From Olivibacter sitiensis DSM 17696 (GTDB lineage Bacteria; Bacteroidota; Bacteroidia; Sphingobacteriales; Sphingobacteriaceae), in assembly GCF_000427965.1 (NCBI RefSeq), contig NZ_ATZA01000012.1:60863-124862 (forward strand): a DNA stretch of 64,000 nucleotides, read 5' to 3'. The notes beneath the pieces are model-generated. The model worked only from the letters and a program-made list of their open reading frames with translations. It had not been told where the DNA came from and did no database searches. Shown here piece by piece: positions 1-8,141 of this stretch. The position numbers were made by a program, and so were the translations under genes. Position 1 is the stretch's first letter; each line of letters begins with the position of its first letter.

Positions 1-2
1 AT

Positions 3-203
3 GCCACTGGCCTCAGCTACGACGATATTTTTATAAAACGGATATTTTCCAGTTACATCATCAAGGAATCAAACCCAGAAGATATCAGTATCCGCGATAT
101 GAAGCGTAACGGACGTTTGCTCACTCCCGAAGAGCGCCTGCAGGAAAGTGATCGCATCAAAAGGGCGCTTATGGATTTTGAGCAGGATTTGTGGAGCTAC
201 TAA
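3..203 (+). CDS. C-terminal fragment of an unrecognised protein
   Basis: The window opens inside this reading frame, which stays open until a TAA at 201-203 and gives the last 66 residues of a protein. The tail is charged and helical in appearance (for example TPEERLQESDRIKRAL) and ends in DFEQDLWSY. I do not recognise the family. What follows is a run of broken mobile-element and toxin-antitoxin genes, so it may belong to an integrated element, but that is inference from position only. The start lies outside the window. Confidence 0.45.
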   Translation, partial: ATGLSYDDIFIKRIFSSYIIKESNPEDISIRDMKRNGRLLTPEERLQESDRIKRALMDFEQDLWSY

Positions 204-410
204 GTCTTTGCAGTACCGTTTTATATGCGACAATACTAGTTCTCCGAGGGCTTCTTTGGTGAAACTTTACATGTCCTTCCCTGATTTACATCAGACAGGG
301 AAAGACTAAGTTCCAAGTACCGTCCTATAGCGGAAAAGGACAGACTTTTCGGAAACAATACCGATTGCGCCGTCATCGATTATTCTTTAACCAAGATCAA
401 AGGAGGAAAT
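204..410. other. Intergenic stretch with a short hairpin
   Basis: No coding frame is convincing here. An imperfect hairpin with TTCCCTG (277-283) and CAGGGAA (296-302) arms is present but lacks a T-run, so it is not a clear terminator. A strong ribosome binding site (AGGAGG, about 401-406) lies just before the ATG at 411. Confidence 0.4.
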
Positions 411-536
411 ATGACGGTAGAGATGCTCACAAGAGAAGACCTCGAAAAATTCAACAGGGAACTAACGGTTTTTTCTTTCGTCAGCGAAGCATTCAGTATT
501 TCCTTTTGTTGTCCAAATTCGTGTCTTTACGATTGA
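411..536 (+). pseudogene. 5' fragment of a small DNA-binding (excisionase-like) gene
   Basis: A perfect AGGAGGAAAT precedes this ATG. The first residues (MTVEMLTREDLEKFNREL) resemble the start of the small helix-turn-helix/excisionase-like proteins common in Bacteroidota mobile elements, which begin with a ...TxEDLxKFxxEL helix before the DNA-binding part. After about residue 19 the resemblance stops, and the frame runs through unrelated sequence rich in Phe, Ser and Cys to a stop at 534-536 (41 aa). I read it as a gene decapitated by a deletion near 468-500. The family assignment rests on a short stretch and is tentative. Confidence 0.4.
505..535 (+). promoter_or_regulatory. Bacteroidota-type promoter for the 554 gene
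   Basis: TTTG at 505-508 is followed after exactly 19 bp by TACGATTG (528-535), one mismatch from the Bacteroidota -7 element TAnnTTTG. Transcription would start close to 542, just ahead of the ATG at 554. This supports 554 over the longer open frame that begins at 365. Confidence 0.5.
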
Positions 537-553
537 TAAGTTGTGTCATTGCC

Positions 554-754
554 ATGAAAGAACGAAAGATATTAATGGTTGCCAATCAGGTAAAGATGGA
601 TGAGGAGGATGAGCAGGACGTTAGGTTTTGGCTAAGCCGACCGGCATCGGAGCGTATAGCCGAAGTTACTCGTCTGCGGCAGGAATACTACCGTTGGTTG
701 CATGGAAGTTATCCCAAACACATTGAAAAAGCCATTAGTACGAGAAAGCTATGA
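554..754 (+). CDS. Small helical protein, likely partner of a nucleotidyltransferase
   Basis: This encodes a 66-residue, highly charged protein. Its pattern (VRFWLSRPASERIAEVTRLR) is that of the small proteins commonly found directly upstream of a nucleotidyltransferase-like gene in bacterial toxin-antitoxin modules. Its stop overlaps the next ATG in an ATGA arrangement (751-754), the usual sign of translational coupling, and the downstream frame does begin like a nucleotidyltransferase. The longer frame starting at 365 is rejected because its first part crosses the broken 411 gene and a promoter. Since its partner is truncated, this protein may now be an orphan antitoxin-like relic. Confidence 0.55.
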   Translation: MKERKILMVANQVKMDEEDEQDVRFWLSRPASERIAEVTRLRQEYYRWLHGSYPKHIEKAISTRKL

Positions 755-858
755 TTTTTGAACAGGACTTTGTCGATTTCGTTCAACTTCTGAATGAACA
801 TGAGGTCAGGAGCCATCAAACAATTGCAGCAGCAAAGTGGTGTGGAGTTTGTCTTTGA
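751..858 (+). pseudogene. 5' end of a nucleotidyltransferase gene, truncated
   Basis: The frame begins MIFEQDFVDFVQLLNEHEVR, matching the first helix of MNT-type nucleotidyltransferases, in which ...DFxxFVxLLNxHxVxY normally leads straight into the strand with the GG-x-A-V active-site motif. Here the match ends at about 808-812, where the sequence changes to a susC gene in another frame; the remaining codons to the TGA at 856-858 are meaningless. The junction is therefore a deletion or recombination point joining this gene to the interior of susC. Confidence 0.6.
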
Positions 859-3800
859 TGAACAGGTACTCCAGTTGGAGAAGATTCTAGTAAAAGAGAT
901 GGATGCCAATGCACAGCCATTACAAAACGTACTGAACCAACTGTTGTCAGGAACCGCTATTGAATATACGCAAAAAGGAAGACAGGCTGTACTGTTGTCC
1001 AAAAAGCAAGAGCCAGGGATTATATCTGGTCGGGTAGTGGACACCCTCGGCATGGCTCTTCCTGGCGCCACCATCAGAGTAGTGGAGCTAAATCAAAGTA
1101 CAGGAACAGACAAGGACGGGAACTATTCCATTTCCGTGAAACCTGGAATATATACGGTCGAAGCGAGTTTTGTTTCCTACGAGAAACACGTAAAAAGCAA
1201 TGTTACCGTAGCAGAGCGACAAAGCCTTTCACTGGATTTTGTTCTCACCGAAGCATTGGGCAATTTGGATGAGGTAATAGTAGTCGGCTATGGAATCCAA
1301 AAGCGTGAAAATCTCGCTGGGTCTGTAGTTGCGATCCAATCGGACGAGATCGTTCGTGCACCTGTGGCAAATATAACGAGTGCATTAGCTGGACGTTTGC
1401 CTGGACTTGTCAGTCTACAATCTAACGGTCGTCCGGGAAACGACCAAGCAACGCTTAGCATCCGCGGTTTTGGATCTCCGTTGATACTCATAGATGGCGT
1501 GGAGGGCGATATCAATACAGTGGACCCTAATGAAATCGCATCTATTTCTGTGCTGAAAGATGCTTCCGCGTCCATTTATGGTGCTAGGGCTGGAAATGGA
1601 GTTATTATGGTTACGACGAAAAGAGGTGTTATACAAGCGCCTTCCATTAACTTTAAATCCGTCTTCACCGCACAAGGAAATACTTTAATGCCCACTATGT
1701 CATCGTCTGGCCAATTGGCTGAAATATTGCGAGAGGGACATATCCAAAGTGGACAGCCAGTGGAGACAGCGCCTTATACGGAAGAAGAAATACAAAAGTT
1801 CTATGCAGGTACGGATCCGCAATACCCCAACACGGATTGGTTTAACTTGCTTGTTCGCGATTGGGCACCTCAACAGCAACACAATATTTCCGTACGGGGT
1901 GGAAGTGACAAGGTACGCTATTACGGATTGTTCGGATACCTTAACCAACAAACCGTGATGAAGCGCAGCGATGCGAGTTTTGAAAGGTTCAACTTGCGTT
2001 CTAACCTTGATGCCTACATTGCTAAAGGACTGAAGGCACGCGTGGATTTTTCCAGTATAATAAGAAACAACAAGTTCCCATACCGTGGCATGACCAGTAA
2101 TTTCTTTGGTGATCTATGGAATACCTCTCCCGTTTATCCGGCAGCATTTCCCGATCCTTCAAAAATATCCTATGCTGGAGGTGGCGGTACTGGAGGTGCA
2201 CATATCACCTCAGATAGGAGCCTGACGGGGTACAATGACGGGAAAGATCAAGACACACATTTTGTTTTGGACTTAACTTATGATTTTGATGGTTGGTTGC
2301 AAGGTCTGCAAGTACGTTCGCTGGTTGATTATTTACAAGGATATGGATCCAGTAAGCAGTTTCAGATTCCCGTTTCTTTTTATAACTACGATTACGCTGC
2401 AGATATTTATACGTTGGCTGGTAATTTCGGTACCAGTTCTAATCTTAATCTTGCTAGGACAAGCAATAGGCAGATTACAAGCCAGAGTTACCTAGGTTAT
2501 AAAAAAATATTCAATCAGGTACATGATCTCCATGTGCTCGGCATCTATGAGGTCATTGATTATTTTAACGACCGCATAACGGCCGCCCGATCCAACTTTT
2601 TGACCTCGTCTATAGACGAAATGCTGGCTGGAAGCACCTCAGGGATGACTAATAGTGGCTCTACGGCCGAGATGGGACGTAAAAGTATTATTGGCCGGGT
2701 AAATTATACCTTGCTGAACAGGTATATTTTGGAGAGCAGCTTGCGAGTTGATGCATCGGCAAAATTTGCGCCAGAATCTAGATGGGGTTATTTCCCTGGC
2801 GTGTCATTGGCTTGGAAGATAAGCGATGAGCGGTTTTTGCAGTCGGTCAAAAACTTAGATATGATGAAACTGCGGCTCAGCTATGGAACATCGGGCAATG
2901 ACGGTATCGGTAATTTCCAATATCTGGCTGGATATTCCATAACAGACCAAAATAGCGGAGGCAGTTATTTATTTGGCAATGATAAACTGCCTGGAATCGT
3001 TCCGAGAGGTCTGGCCAACGTCTCCCTTACCTGGGAAAGGCTCAAAACCTATAATGTAGGGTTGGACGTCTCCTTATGGAAGGAATTCCTCTATTTCAAT
3101 TTAGATGCGTTTTATCGGCAAAGGGATGGCATTCCTGCCATACGTTCGAGCTCCTTGCCGGGCTCCTTTGGTGCAGTCATGCCTACTGAGAACTTAAACA
3201 GCAAGGATACCAGAGGATTTGATTTGATGTTGGCAAGCAATCATCGCGTAGGCGATTTTTCCTGGAATGTTGCTGCTAATATCTCTTGGTCAAGGTCTAA
3301 GTGGACAGCCTTTGATGAACCGAACTACAGCGATTTGGATCAAGAACGTATTAACAAACAAACTGGCCATTGGGACAACAGAACCTTCGGCTACCTCTCA
3401 GGTGGCTTGTTTACTAGCCAAGAAGAAATAGATCAATTGCCATATGATCAAGACCTGAGGGGCAACTCTACCTTGCGTCCTGGCGACGTGAAATATTTGG
3501 ATGTAAATGGCGACGGTGAGATTACTTGGCGTGATCAGGTAGAGATAGGAAAAGGAAATTTCCCCATGTGGATGGGAGGGTTCAATGGCAGCGTCAAATA
3601 TCGTTCGTTCGATTTGTCCTTTCTTTTTCAAGGAGCCTTTGGCTACAATATCTTTGCCAACGGCAGACAAGCGGGAATGGTTTCTACCTTCTTCTATGAA
3701 AACAGGTGGACCGAACAAAATAATGTGAGCGATGCACTTGTACCAAGGGTAGGCGGCGCGGCATCAAACGGATGGACTTCAACTTATAACCAAATAGATG

Positions 3801-4027
3801 CTAGTTACTTGCGTCTTAAGAATATCCATATTGGGTACACCTTTGATTCTAAAGTGTTACGCACCCAATACATTAACAATATAAGGCTTTTCTTTGCGGG
3901 AACCAATCTGTTTACTTGGAGCAAACTGAACAAGTATGATATAGACCCCGAGGCCCCCACAGGTATGGGAGGGTTGTATTATCCACAACAACGGACATTA
4001 TCTGCTGGATTAGAGCTTACTTTTTAA
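794..4027 (+). CDS. SusC/RagA-family TonB-dependent receptor lacking its 5' end
   Basis: This is a large outer-membrane TonB-dependent transporter of the SusC class. From the N-terminus come a secretin/TonB short domain (about residues 7-70), a carboxypeptidase-regulatory-like domain (76-155), the SusC signature LDEVIVVGYG, a plug domain with SIYGARAGNGVIMVTTKRG, and a long beta-barrel ending in LSAGLELTF. The signal peptide and the first STN strand are missing. Gene-like similarity begins at about 811 directly after the truncated nucleotidyltransferase, so the ATG at 794 is only the first available codon in frame. Without a signal peptide it should not reach the outer membrane, so it is probably non-functional although the rest of the frame is intact. 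A SusD partner and a phosphoesterase follow. Confidence 0.85.
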   Translation: MNMRSGAIKQLQQQSGVEFVFDEQVLQLEKILVKEMDANAQPLQNVLNQLLSGTAIEYTQKGRQAVLLSKKQEPGIISGRVVDTLGMALPGATIRVVELNQSTGTDKDGNYSISVKPGIYTVEASFVSYEKHVKSNVTVAERQSLSLDFVLTEALGNLDEVIVVGYGIQKRENLAGSVVAIQSDEIVRAPVANITSALAGRLPGLVSLQSNGRPGNDQATLSIRGFGSPLILIDGVEGDINTVDPNEIASISVLKDASASIYGARAGNGVIMVTTKRGVIQAPSINFKSVFTAQGNTLMPTMSSSGQLAEILREGHIQSGQPVETAPYTEEEIQKFYAGTDPQYPNTDWFNLLVRDWAPQQQHNISVRGGSDKVRYYGLFGYLNQQTVMKRSDASFERFNLRSNLDAYIAKGLKARVDFSSIIRNNKFPYRGMTSNFFGDLWNTSPVYPAAFPDPSKISYAGGGGTGGAHITSDRSLTGYNDGKDQDTHFVLDLTYDFDGWLQGLQVRSLVDYLQGYGSSKQFQIPVSFYNYDYAADIYTLAGNFGTSSNLNLARTSNRQITSQSYLGYKKIFNQVHDLHVLGIYEVIDYFNDRITAARSNFLTSSIDEMLAGSTSGMTNSGSTAEMGRKSIIGRVNYTLLNRYILESSLRVDASAKFAPESRWGYFPGVSLAWKISDERFLQSVKNLDMMKLRLSYGTSGNDGIGNFQYLAGYSITDQNSGGSYLFGNDKLPGIVPRGLANVSLTWERLKTYNVGLDVSLWKEFLYFNLDAFYRQRDGIPAIRSSSLPGSFGAVMPTENLNSKDTRGFDLMLASNHRVGDFSWNVAANISWSRSKWTAFDEPNYSDLDQERINKQTGHWDNRTFGYLSGGLFTSQEEIDQLPYDQDLRGNSTLRPGDVKYLDVNGDGEITWRDQVEIGKGNFPMWMGGFNGSVKYRSFDLSFLFQGAFGYNIFANGRQAGMVSTFFYENRWTEQNNVSDALVPRVGGAASNGWTSTYNQIDASYLRLKNIHIGYTFDSKVLRTQYINNIRLFFAGTNLFTWSKLNKYDIDPEAPTGMGGLYYPQQRTLSAGLELTF

Positions 4028-4038
4028 GTATATAAACC

Positions 4039-5871
4039 ATGAAAATGAATCAAAAACTTTGCAATTGTATGTACGAAAAGTTTAAGAACATAACATTTCT
4101 ATATTTCATCATCCTCATGCTAGGCTCCTGTCAGAAAGATGTTTTGGACAAGATGCCTTTGGATGTTATTCCAGACCCAGTAGTTTGGAATGATCAAAAG
4201 CTGGTAGATGCTTATCTAACTGGTGGTTATGTAGGCACGACGGTATTTACCAATGAATCGGTAGATATCCAGAACATGTCGACTCCCTTTTTCACTATGT
4301 TTTATGTTAATAATGTGAGCGATGAGTCAAAAAGCACATCAAATTTTTCTGGAAATGCATATCAGTTTAAGACGAATGGTTTGACCATTCAAGGTGGGCT
4401 GATGGAATGGTGGGAAGCACCATATCGGGTCATCCGTTCGATGAACGATCTTATTGAACGACTTCCGCAAGCGGACTTTGAGGAAAGTTACAAACAGCAG
4501 CGTGTCGCTGAAGCACGTTTTATAAGAGCGTTTAACTATTTCTACATGGTGAAACGCTATGGTGGCGTTCCACTTATAACACGTGTACAGCAGTTGGATG
4601 AGCCAAATGAGGAGCTTATGGCCTCGCGCAATTTGGAAAAGGAGGTGTATGATTTTGTGCTGAGTGAAGCGATGGCCATCAGCGAAATATTGCCAAATAG
4701 CTACAGCGACGCCGATTGGGGACGGGCCACGAGATATGCCGCCCTTGCCTTGGCTTCGCGTGCAGCACTATATGCTGGAAGCATCGCCAAGTATGGTGAA
4801 ATACAACTTGATGGAGTATTGGGCATAAATAGAGCAGAGGCCAATAGTTATTTTCAGCAATCGTTGGCGGCATCTAAAGCCATCATGGACAGCCAGCAGT
4901 TCCATCTTTACGAAGAAGGTACTAATAAGGCCACAAATTTTCGAAACCTGTTTCTCACAAAACGAAACATAGAAGTGATCTTTGCCAAGCAACATGATGG
5001 CAGCGACAAGGAAATAGGAGGTGCTGGTTGGTCTTATGATTATTTCCAATGCCCTTACCCAAATGGCTGGGCAAATGGTATACACGATGCGCCTTATTTG
5101 GAAATGGTAGAATCATATGAATATGTAGATGGAAGACCAGGCAAACTGACGGCCGAGATGTTGGACGGTAAGCTGTGGACAATGGAAGAGTTATGGGGAG
5201 ATAAGGATCCTCGTTTTCATGCTACTTTTTATACCCAAGATACCAAGTGGCAAGGCAGGAATCTGGAATTCTATAATGGAATTCGTACGGAGGACGGTTC
5301 GCTCTTGACAACGGGCTCTTATCTAGGCGTACTAACAAATGGGGATCAAAAACCTACCCAGACGGGTTTTGGCGTACTCAAATACCTTGATGAAACAAAG
5401 GACAATGGAGACGGTTCGTCTGCCGGTATTTTCGGTTCCAAACAGGATTTTATCGTATTTCGCTATGGAGAGATTTTGTTGAACTTTGCCGAAGCGGCAT
5501 ATGAACTTGGTATGTCGGGCGAGGCACTTTTGGCATTGAATCAGATCCGAGAACGTGCAGGTATCGTGGCGCTGAGTCACATTGATATGGAGCGCATAAG
5601 AAACGAGCGCAAGGTGGAATTGGCTTTCGAAGGCCACCGCTATTGGGATCTGCGACGGTGGCGACTGGCAGAAGAATACCTCTCTGAAAACCTAAGTGGC
5701 ATTAGGTATGTCCTGGACTTCCGGACGAAGAAGTTTGAAGTCAGCATACGTGAAAGGACGGACGGCAGTGTAACCCCTCCTATATTTGAAGGACATAATT
5801 ATTATTTTCCTATTACCTTGGCAAGGACGGCCAGTAATCCCAATTTAGTGGAAAATCCAGGTTATCATTAG
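4039..5871 (+). CDS. SusD/RagB-family outer-membrane lipoprotein
   Basis: SusD-type proteins sit on the cell surface as lids over SusC channels and bind the ligand. The N-terminus has a hydrophobic segment ending in the lipobox LGSC, with the acylated Cys at residue 31 if translation starts at 4039; starting at the Met of 4069 would give a more typical signal length with Cys at about 21. The middle has the TPR-rich SusD core (AEARFIRAFNYFYMVKRYGG), and the C-terminal part has the usual LNQIRERAG, ERKVELAFEGHRYWDLRRW and closing NPNLVENPGYH. It starts 11 bp after susC and is clearly its partner. It is intact, although its susC is not. Confidence 0.9.
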   Translation: MKMNQKLCNCMYEKFKNITFLYFIILMLGSCQKDVLDKMPLDVIPDPVVWNDQKLVDAYLTGGYVGTTVFTNESVDIQNMSTPFFTMFYVNNVSDESKSTSNFSGNAYQFKTNGLTIQGGLMEWWEAPYRVIRSMNDLIERLPQADFEESYKQQRVAEARFIRAFNYFYMVKRYGGVPLITRVQQLDEPNEELMASRNLEKEVYDFVLSEAMAISEILPNSYSDADWGRATRYAALALASRAALYAGSIAKYGEIQLDGVLGINRAEANSYFQQSLAASKAIMDSQQFHLYEEGTNKATNFRNLFLTKRNIEVIFAKQHDGSDKEIGGAGWSYDYFQCPYPNGWANGIHDAPYLEMVESYEYVDGRPGKLTAEMLDGKLWTMEELWGDKDPRFHATFYTQDTKWQGRNLEFYNGIRTEDGSLLTTGSYLGVLTNGDQKPTQTGFGVLKYLDETKDNGDGSSAGIFGSKQDFIVFRYGEILLNFAEAAYELGMSGEALLALNQIRERAGIVALSHIDMERIRNERKVELAFEGHRYWDLRRWRLAEEYLSENLSGIRYVLDFRTKKFEVSIRERTDGSVTPPIFEGHNYYFPITLARTASNPNLVENPGYH

Positions 5872-5883
5872 ATTATTATCTTC

Positions 5884-6840
5884 ATGAAAAGAAACATCAA
5901 ATTTATTGTAGCCGCTATTGCCTTTCCTTTTTGTGTAAAGGAATGCTACGCGCAAAAATTTACTATCCCTATCTTTCCTGACACGCAAGTAGAAGTAGGC
6001 GATAGGCCTGAGATGTATTTCAGTCAAATAGATTGGATCATCAACAAGAAGGATTCCTTAAATATTCCCTTTGTACTTCATGTGGGTGATTTGGTAAACT
6101 TCGACAATTTCGAGCACTACGAAGTGGCTAGTCAGGGATTGGATAGATTAGATACCCATCGTATACCCTATGCCATAGCACTTGGTAATCATGATACAGA
6201 AGCTGTTGGTGAATACAGTGGGAGCGCCGCGCCTGGCAATGTCAATCAAAATCTGAGGAAAACCAATAAATTTAATGCCTATTTTCCTCCAAGTAGGTTT
6301 CTCAACCAGCGCGGCCGTTATGAAGCTGGTAAAAGTGATAATGCCTATTACACGTTTAAAGTTGGAAAGACGAATTGGTTGGTCATTAACCTGGAGTTTT
6401 GCCCTCGTCAAGGGCCTATCAATTGGGCAGGTGATATCGTGAAACAATATCATGCTTATAACGTAATTATCATCACGCATTATTACCTTACTCCACAAGG
6501 CGAGATAGCCAACAACAATGCTGGCTACGGTGATTTTAGTCCCAATGATATTTTCGAGAAACTTGTAAAGAAGTATGAAAATATCAAGTTCGTGCTGAGT
6601 GGTCATGTTGTGAGCTCTGCATATAAAATAGATAAGCTGGAAAACGGAAATACGGTGTATCAGATACTACAGGACTATCAGCACGAGGATTTCGGAGGTG
6701 GTTATCTAAGATTGTTGACCTTCGATATAGACAACTCAACGGTTTCAGCAGAGATGTATTCGCCTTATTACGATAAAACCAAGCAAGATTCTTCCAAATT
6801 CTCCATTGATGGTGTCAATTTTTTAAAAGTAAGAAATTAA
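5884..6840 (+). CDS. Secreted calcineurin-like metallophosphoesterase
   Basis: A 318-residue protein with an N-terminal signal peptide ending near CYAQ. The metal-binding motifs of calcineurin-like phosphoesterases appear in order: a D-x-Q variant of the first motif (FPDTQ), VGDLVNF, GNHD, a THYY segment and LSGHV. These enzymes cleave phosphomonoesters or diesters using two metal ions. It lies 12 bp after susD in the same operon, so its substrate is probably the phosphorylated compound handled by this SusCD pair. The first motif has Gln where many family members have His, which is seen in several secreted subfamilies. The exact substrate cannot be inferred. Confidence 0.85.
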   Translation: MKRNIKFIVAAIAFPFCVKECYAQKFTIPIFPDTQVEVGDRPEMYFSQIDWIINKKDSLNIPFVLHVGDLVNFDNFEHYEVASQGLDRLDTHRIPYAIALGNHDTEAVGEYSGSAAPGNVNQNLRKTNKFNAYFPPSRFLNQRGRYEAGKSDNAYYTFKVGKTNWLVINLEFCPRQGPINWAGDIVKQYHAYNVIIITHYYLTPQGEIANNNAGYGDFSPNDIFEKLVKKYENIKFVLSGHVVSSAYKIDKLENGNTVYQILQDYQHEDFGGGYLRLLTFDIDNSTVSAEMYSPYYDKTKQDSSKFSIDGVNFLKVRN

Positions 6841-6871
6841 TTTCGTAGAAAACGATTCGTTTACCGATTCC

Positions 6872-6906
6872 AATCCCGATGGCATACAGCCGTCGGGATT
6901 TTTTAC
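6872..6906 (+). terminator. Rho-independent terminator after the first SusCD operon
   Basis: An 11-bp stem (6872-6882 with 6890-6900, one G-T pair) and a 7-base loop are followed directly by a run of T. It is placed 31 bp after the phosphoesterase stop codon. Confidence 0.85.
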
Positions 6907-7024
6907 GTAAAGAAGGGCTCTAGCCTGGTAGCGTAACTGATAGTTTGCGTGGCTCTACACCAATAAACCTAGTAGGCCGCCTTCTTTGGGGCAAATAGCT
7001 GCCAAGTTTACACCAAACTTGCTA

Positions 7025-7074
7025 TTAACAGAGATTAAACAGAGTATTGACAGTGGGTTGACAGAGGGTTAACA
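7025..7074 (+). promoter_or_regulatory. Five TTRACA-type repeats at exactly 11-bp spacing (Pho-box-like array)
   Basis: The hexamers TTAACA, TAAACA, TTGACA, TTGACA and TTAACA begin at 7025, 7036, 7047, 7058 and 7069, one helical turn apart. PhoB/PhoP-type response regulators bind direct repeats with this period (known for the E. coli and Bacillus Pho boxes). Similar units lie upstream of pstS and pafA in this window. Binding by a Pho regulator is inferred. Confidence 0.5.
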
Positions 7075-7140
7075 TAGGTTATATCTAGGTTAACCCTCTG
7101 TCAAACCTATATAAAACCACTGTATATACTTTCTTAATAG

Positions 7141-7148
7141 TATATTTG
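7141..7148 (+). promoter_or_regulatory. -7 element TATATTTG
   Basis: An exact match to the Bacteroidota -7 consensus TAnnTTTG. No clear -33 TTTG lies at the expected distance, as would fit an activator-dependent promoter fed by the repeat array 67 bp upstream. Confidence 0.4.
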
Positions 7149-7154
7149 GGGCGA

Positions 7155-7386
7155 AGTTGGTGTATGTGTATTCCTAACAGAATTGAACCTACTAATAAGT
7201 AGTTTGAATTGCCATATTACCGGGCTTTTTACTGAAGTGCTTTCGACTTATGCCGAAAAGTCCGATTCGACGCAAAGCTTGCTCAAGCAATAGACTTTCC
7301 AGAGCAACTCCATAAGGATATCTAGTAAGCCTTTTTCGTTAAGGGTTTCAATCCCGACGACAAAAGGTCGTCGGGATTGATTTTTT
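7155..7386 (+). ncRNA. Possible short transcript between the TTRACA array and a strong terminator
   Basis: A -7 element ends at 7148 and a 13-bp perfect terminator stem lies at 7349-7379, with no convincing coding frame between. This defines a possible untranslated RNA of about 230 nt. It matches no RNA family I recognise. An alternative is that the terminator belongs to an attenuated leader of the sigma-factor gene at 7461. Confidence 0.25.
7349..7386 (+). terminator. Strong intrinsic terminator
   Basis: Perfect 13-bp arms (7349-7361 and 7367-7379) enclose a 5-base loop and are followed by a T-run. It ends whatever is transcribed before the sigma-factor gene. Confidence 0.85.
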
Positions 7387-7460
7387 AACGTAAAAAATTA
7401 ACCTTTTCATAATGTACTTTTTCCTTTTCCTTGTCTAAGTTTGGGATAATTTTGTTGGCG

Positions 7461-8063
7461 ATGAAAGGGAAATCAACGGCAGAACAGGATCGTGTACTTG
7501 TATCCTTGCTAAGGCAGGGCAATGGTGATGCATTTGAACGTCTTGTAAGCCTTTATTCCCAGGATTTGTTAAAGCAAGCCTGTCGGCTGATTAAGGATGT
7601 GGAATTGGCGAAAGACCTAGTACAGGATGTTTTCCTTGATATTTGGGAGAAACACGATCAACTCGAGATCGAAACCGCGCTTTGGCCCTACCTGCAGTCC
7701 ATGCTGAAACACCGTTTCCTGCGTCAGGTCTCTCGGCTAGATTTGCACCAACGTGCCATGGAGCATGTGGCACGGCAGATGGATCAACTGGAACATACCG
7801 TGTTGGACCTGATGGCTGTAGGAGATTTGCAGCAAAGCCTGTCCGAGATAGTCGATCAACTGCCCAATAACATGCGCGCTATTTTTGCCCTCAGGCAAGA
7901 GGACTATTCGCTGCGCGAGATTGCCCAGGCCCTAGGGCTAGCCGAGCAAACGGTAAAGAGCTACCACGCTGAACTGAACCGACGTATCAAGCTGGAATTA
8001 TTGGCACGCCATCCCGACATCAGCCACTCCCTATTGCTGCTGCTTGTTTTGCGCTTCATGTAA
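7461..8063 (+). CDS. ECF sigma factor (FecI-like, SusC-associated)
   Basis: A 200-residue RNA polymerase sigma factor of the extracytoplasmic-function class. Region 2 covers about residues 20-85 (DAFERLVSLYSQDLLKQACRL, then LAKDLVQDVFLDIWE) and region 4 about 130-185 (LPNNMRAIFALRQEDYSLRE, LGLAEQTVKSY). The TTG at 7431 is also in frame, but it overlaps a TAnnTTTG match (7447-7454), so the ATG at 7461 is preferred. It is followed by a FecR anti-sigma gene and a SusC receptor with an STN domain. This is the standard Bacteroidota trans-envelope signalling arrangement, in which ligand binding outside releases the sigma factor to transcribe the receptor operon. Confidence 0.9.
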   Translation: MKGKSTAEQDRVLVSLLRQGNGDAFERLVSLYSQDLLKQACRLIKDVELAKDLVQDVFLDIWEKHDQLEIETALWPYLQSMLKHRFLRQVSRLDLHQRAMEHVARQMDQLEHTVLDLMAVGDLQQSLSEIVDQLPNNMRAIFALRQEDYSLREIAQALGLAEQTVKSYHAELNRRIKLELLARHPDISHSLLLLLVLRFM

Positions 8064-8141
8064 ACTTAACAATTTCTTGTCTTTTGCTTCATATACTTTT
8101 TGCGTTCCCACGTCCCTTTCATTGTGTAAAGCGACAGCAAA

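Larger units (their letters stand above)
7009..7164. repeat. About 155-bp imperfect inverted repeat with a 16-bp perfect core
   Basis: The central arms (7058-7073 and 7089-7104) are perfect 16-bp inverted copies separated by 15 bp. Outer segments also match in inverted orientation: ACAGTGG against CCACTGT, and TACACCAAACTT at 7009-7020 against AAGTTGGTGTA at 7154-7164. It could be a miniature inverted-repeat element or a two-sided regulator site. Confidence 0.6.
6907..7460. other. Long intergenic region with repeats, promoter-like site and terminator
   Basis: I see no coding frame of useful length. The region holds a five-unit TTRACA array, a large imperfect inverted repeat, a -7 element and a strong terminator, each listed separately. 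The longest small frame with an ATG (from about 7250, 21 codons) has no clear ribosome binding site. Confidence 0.5.

Noticed and set aside
365..754. 129-codon open frame as one gene
   Set aside because: Its first 63 codons cross a broken gene and a promoter; only the part from 554 has protein-like composition and a coupled partner.
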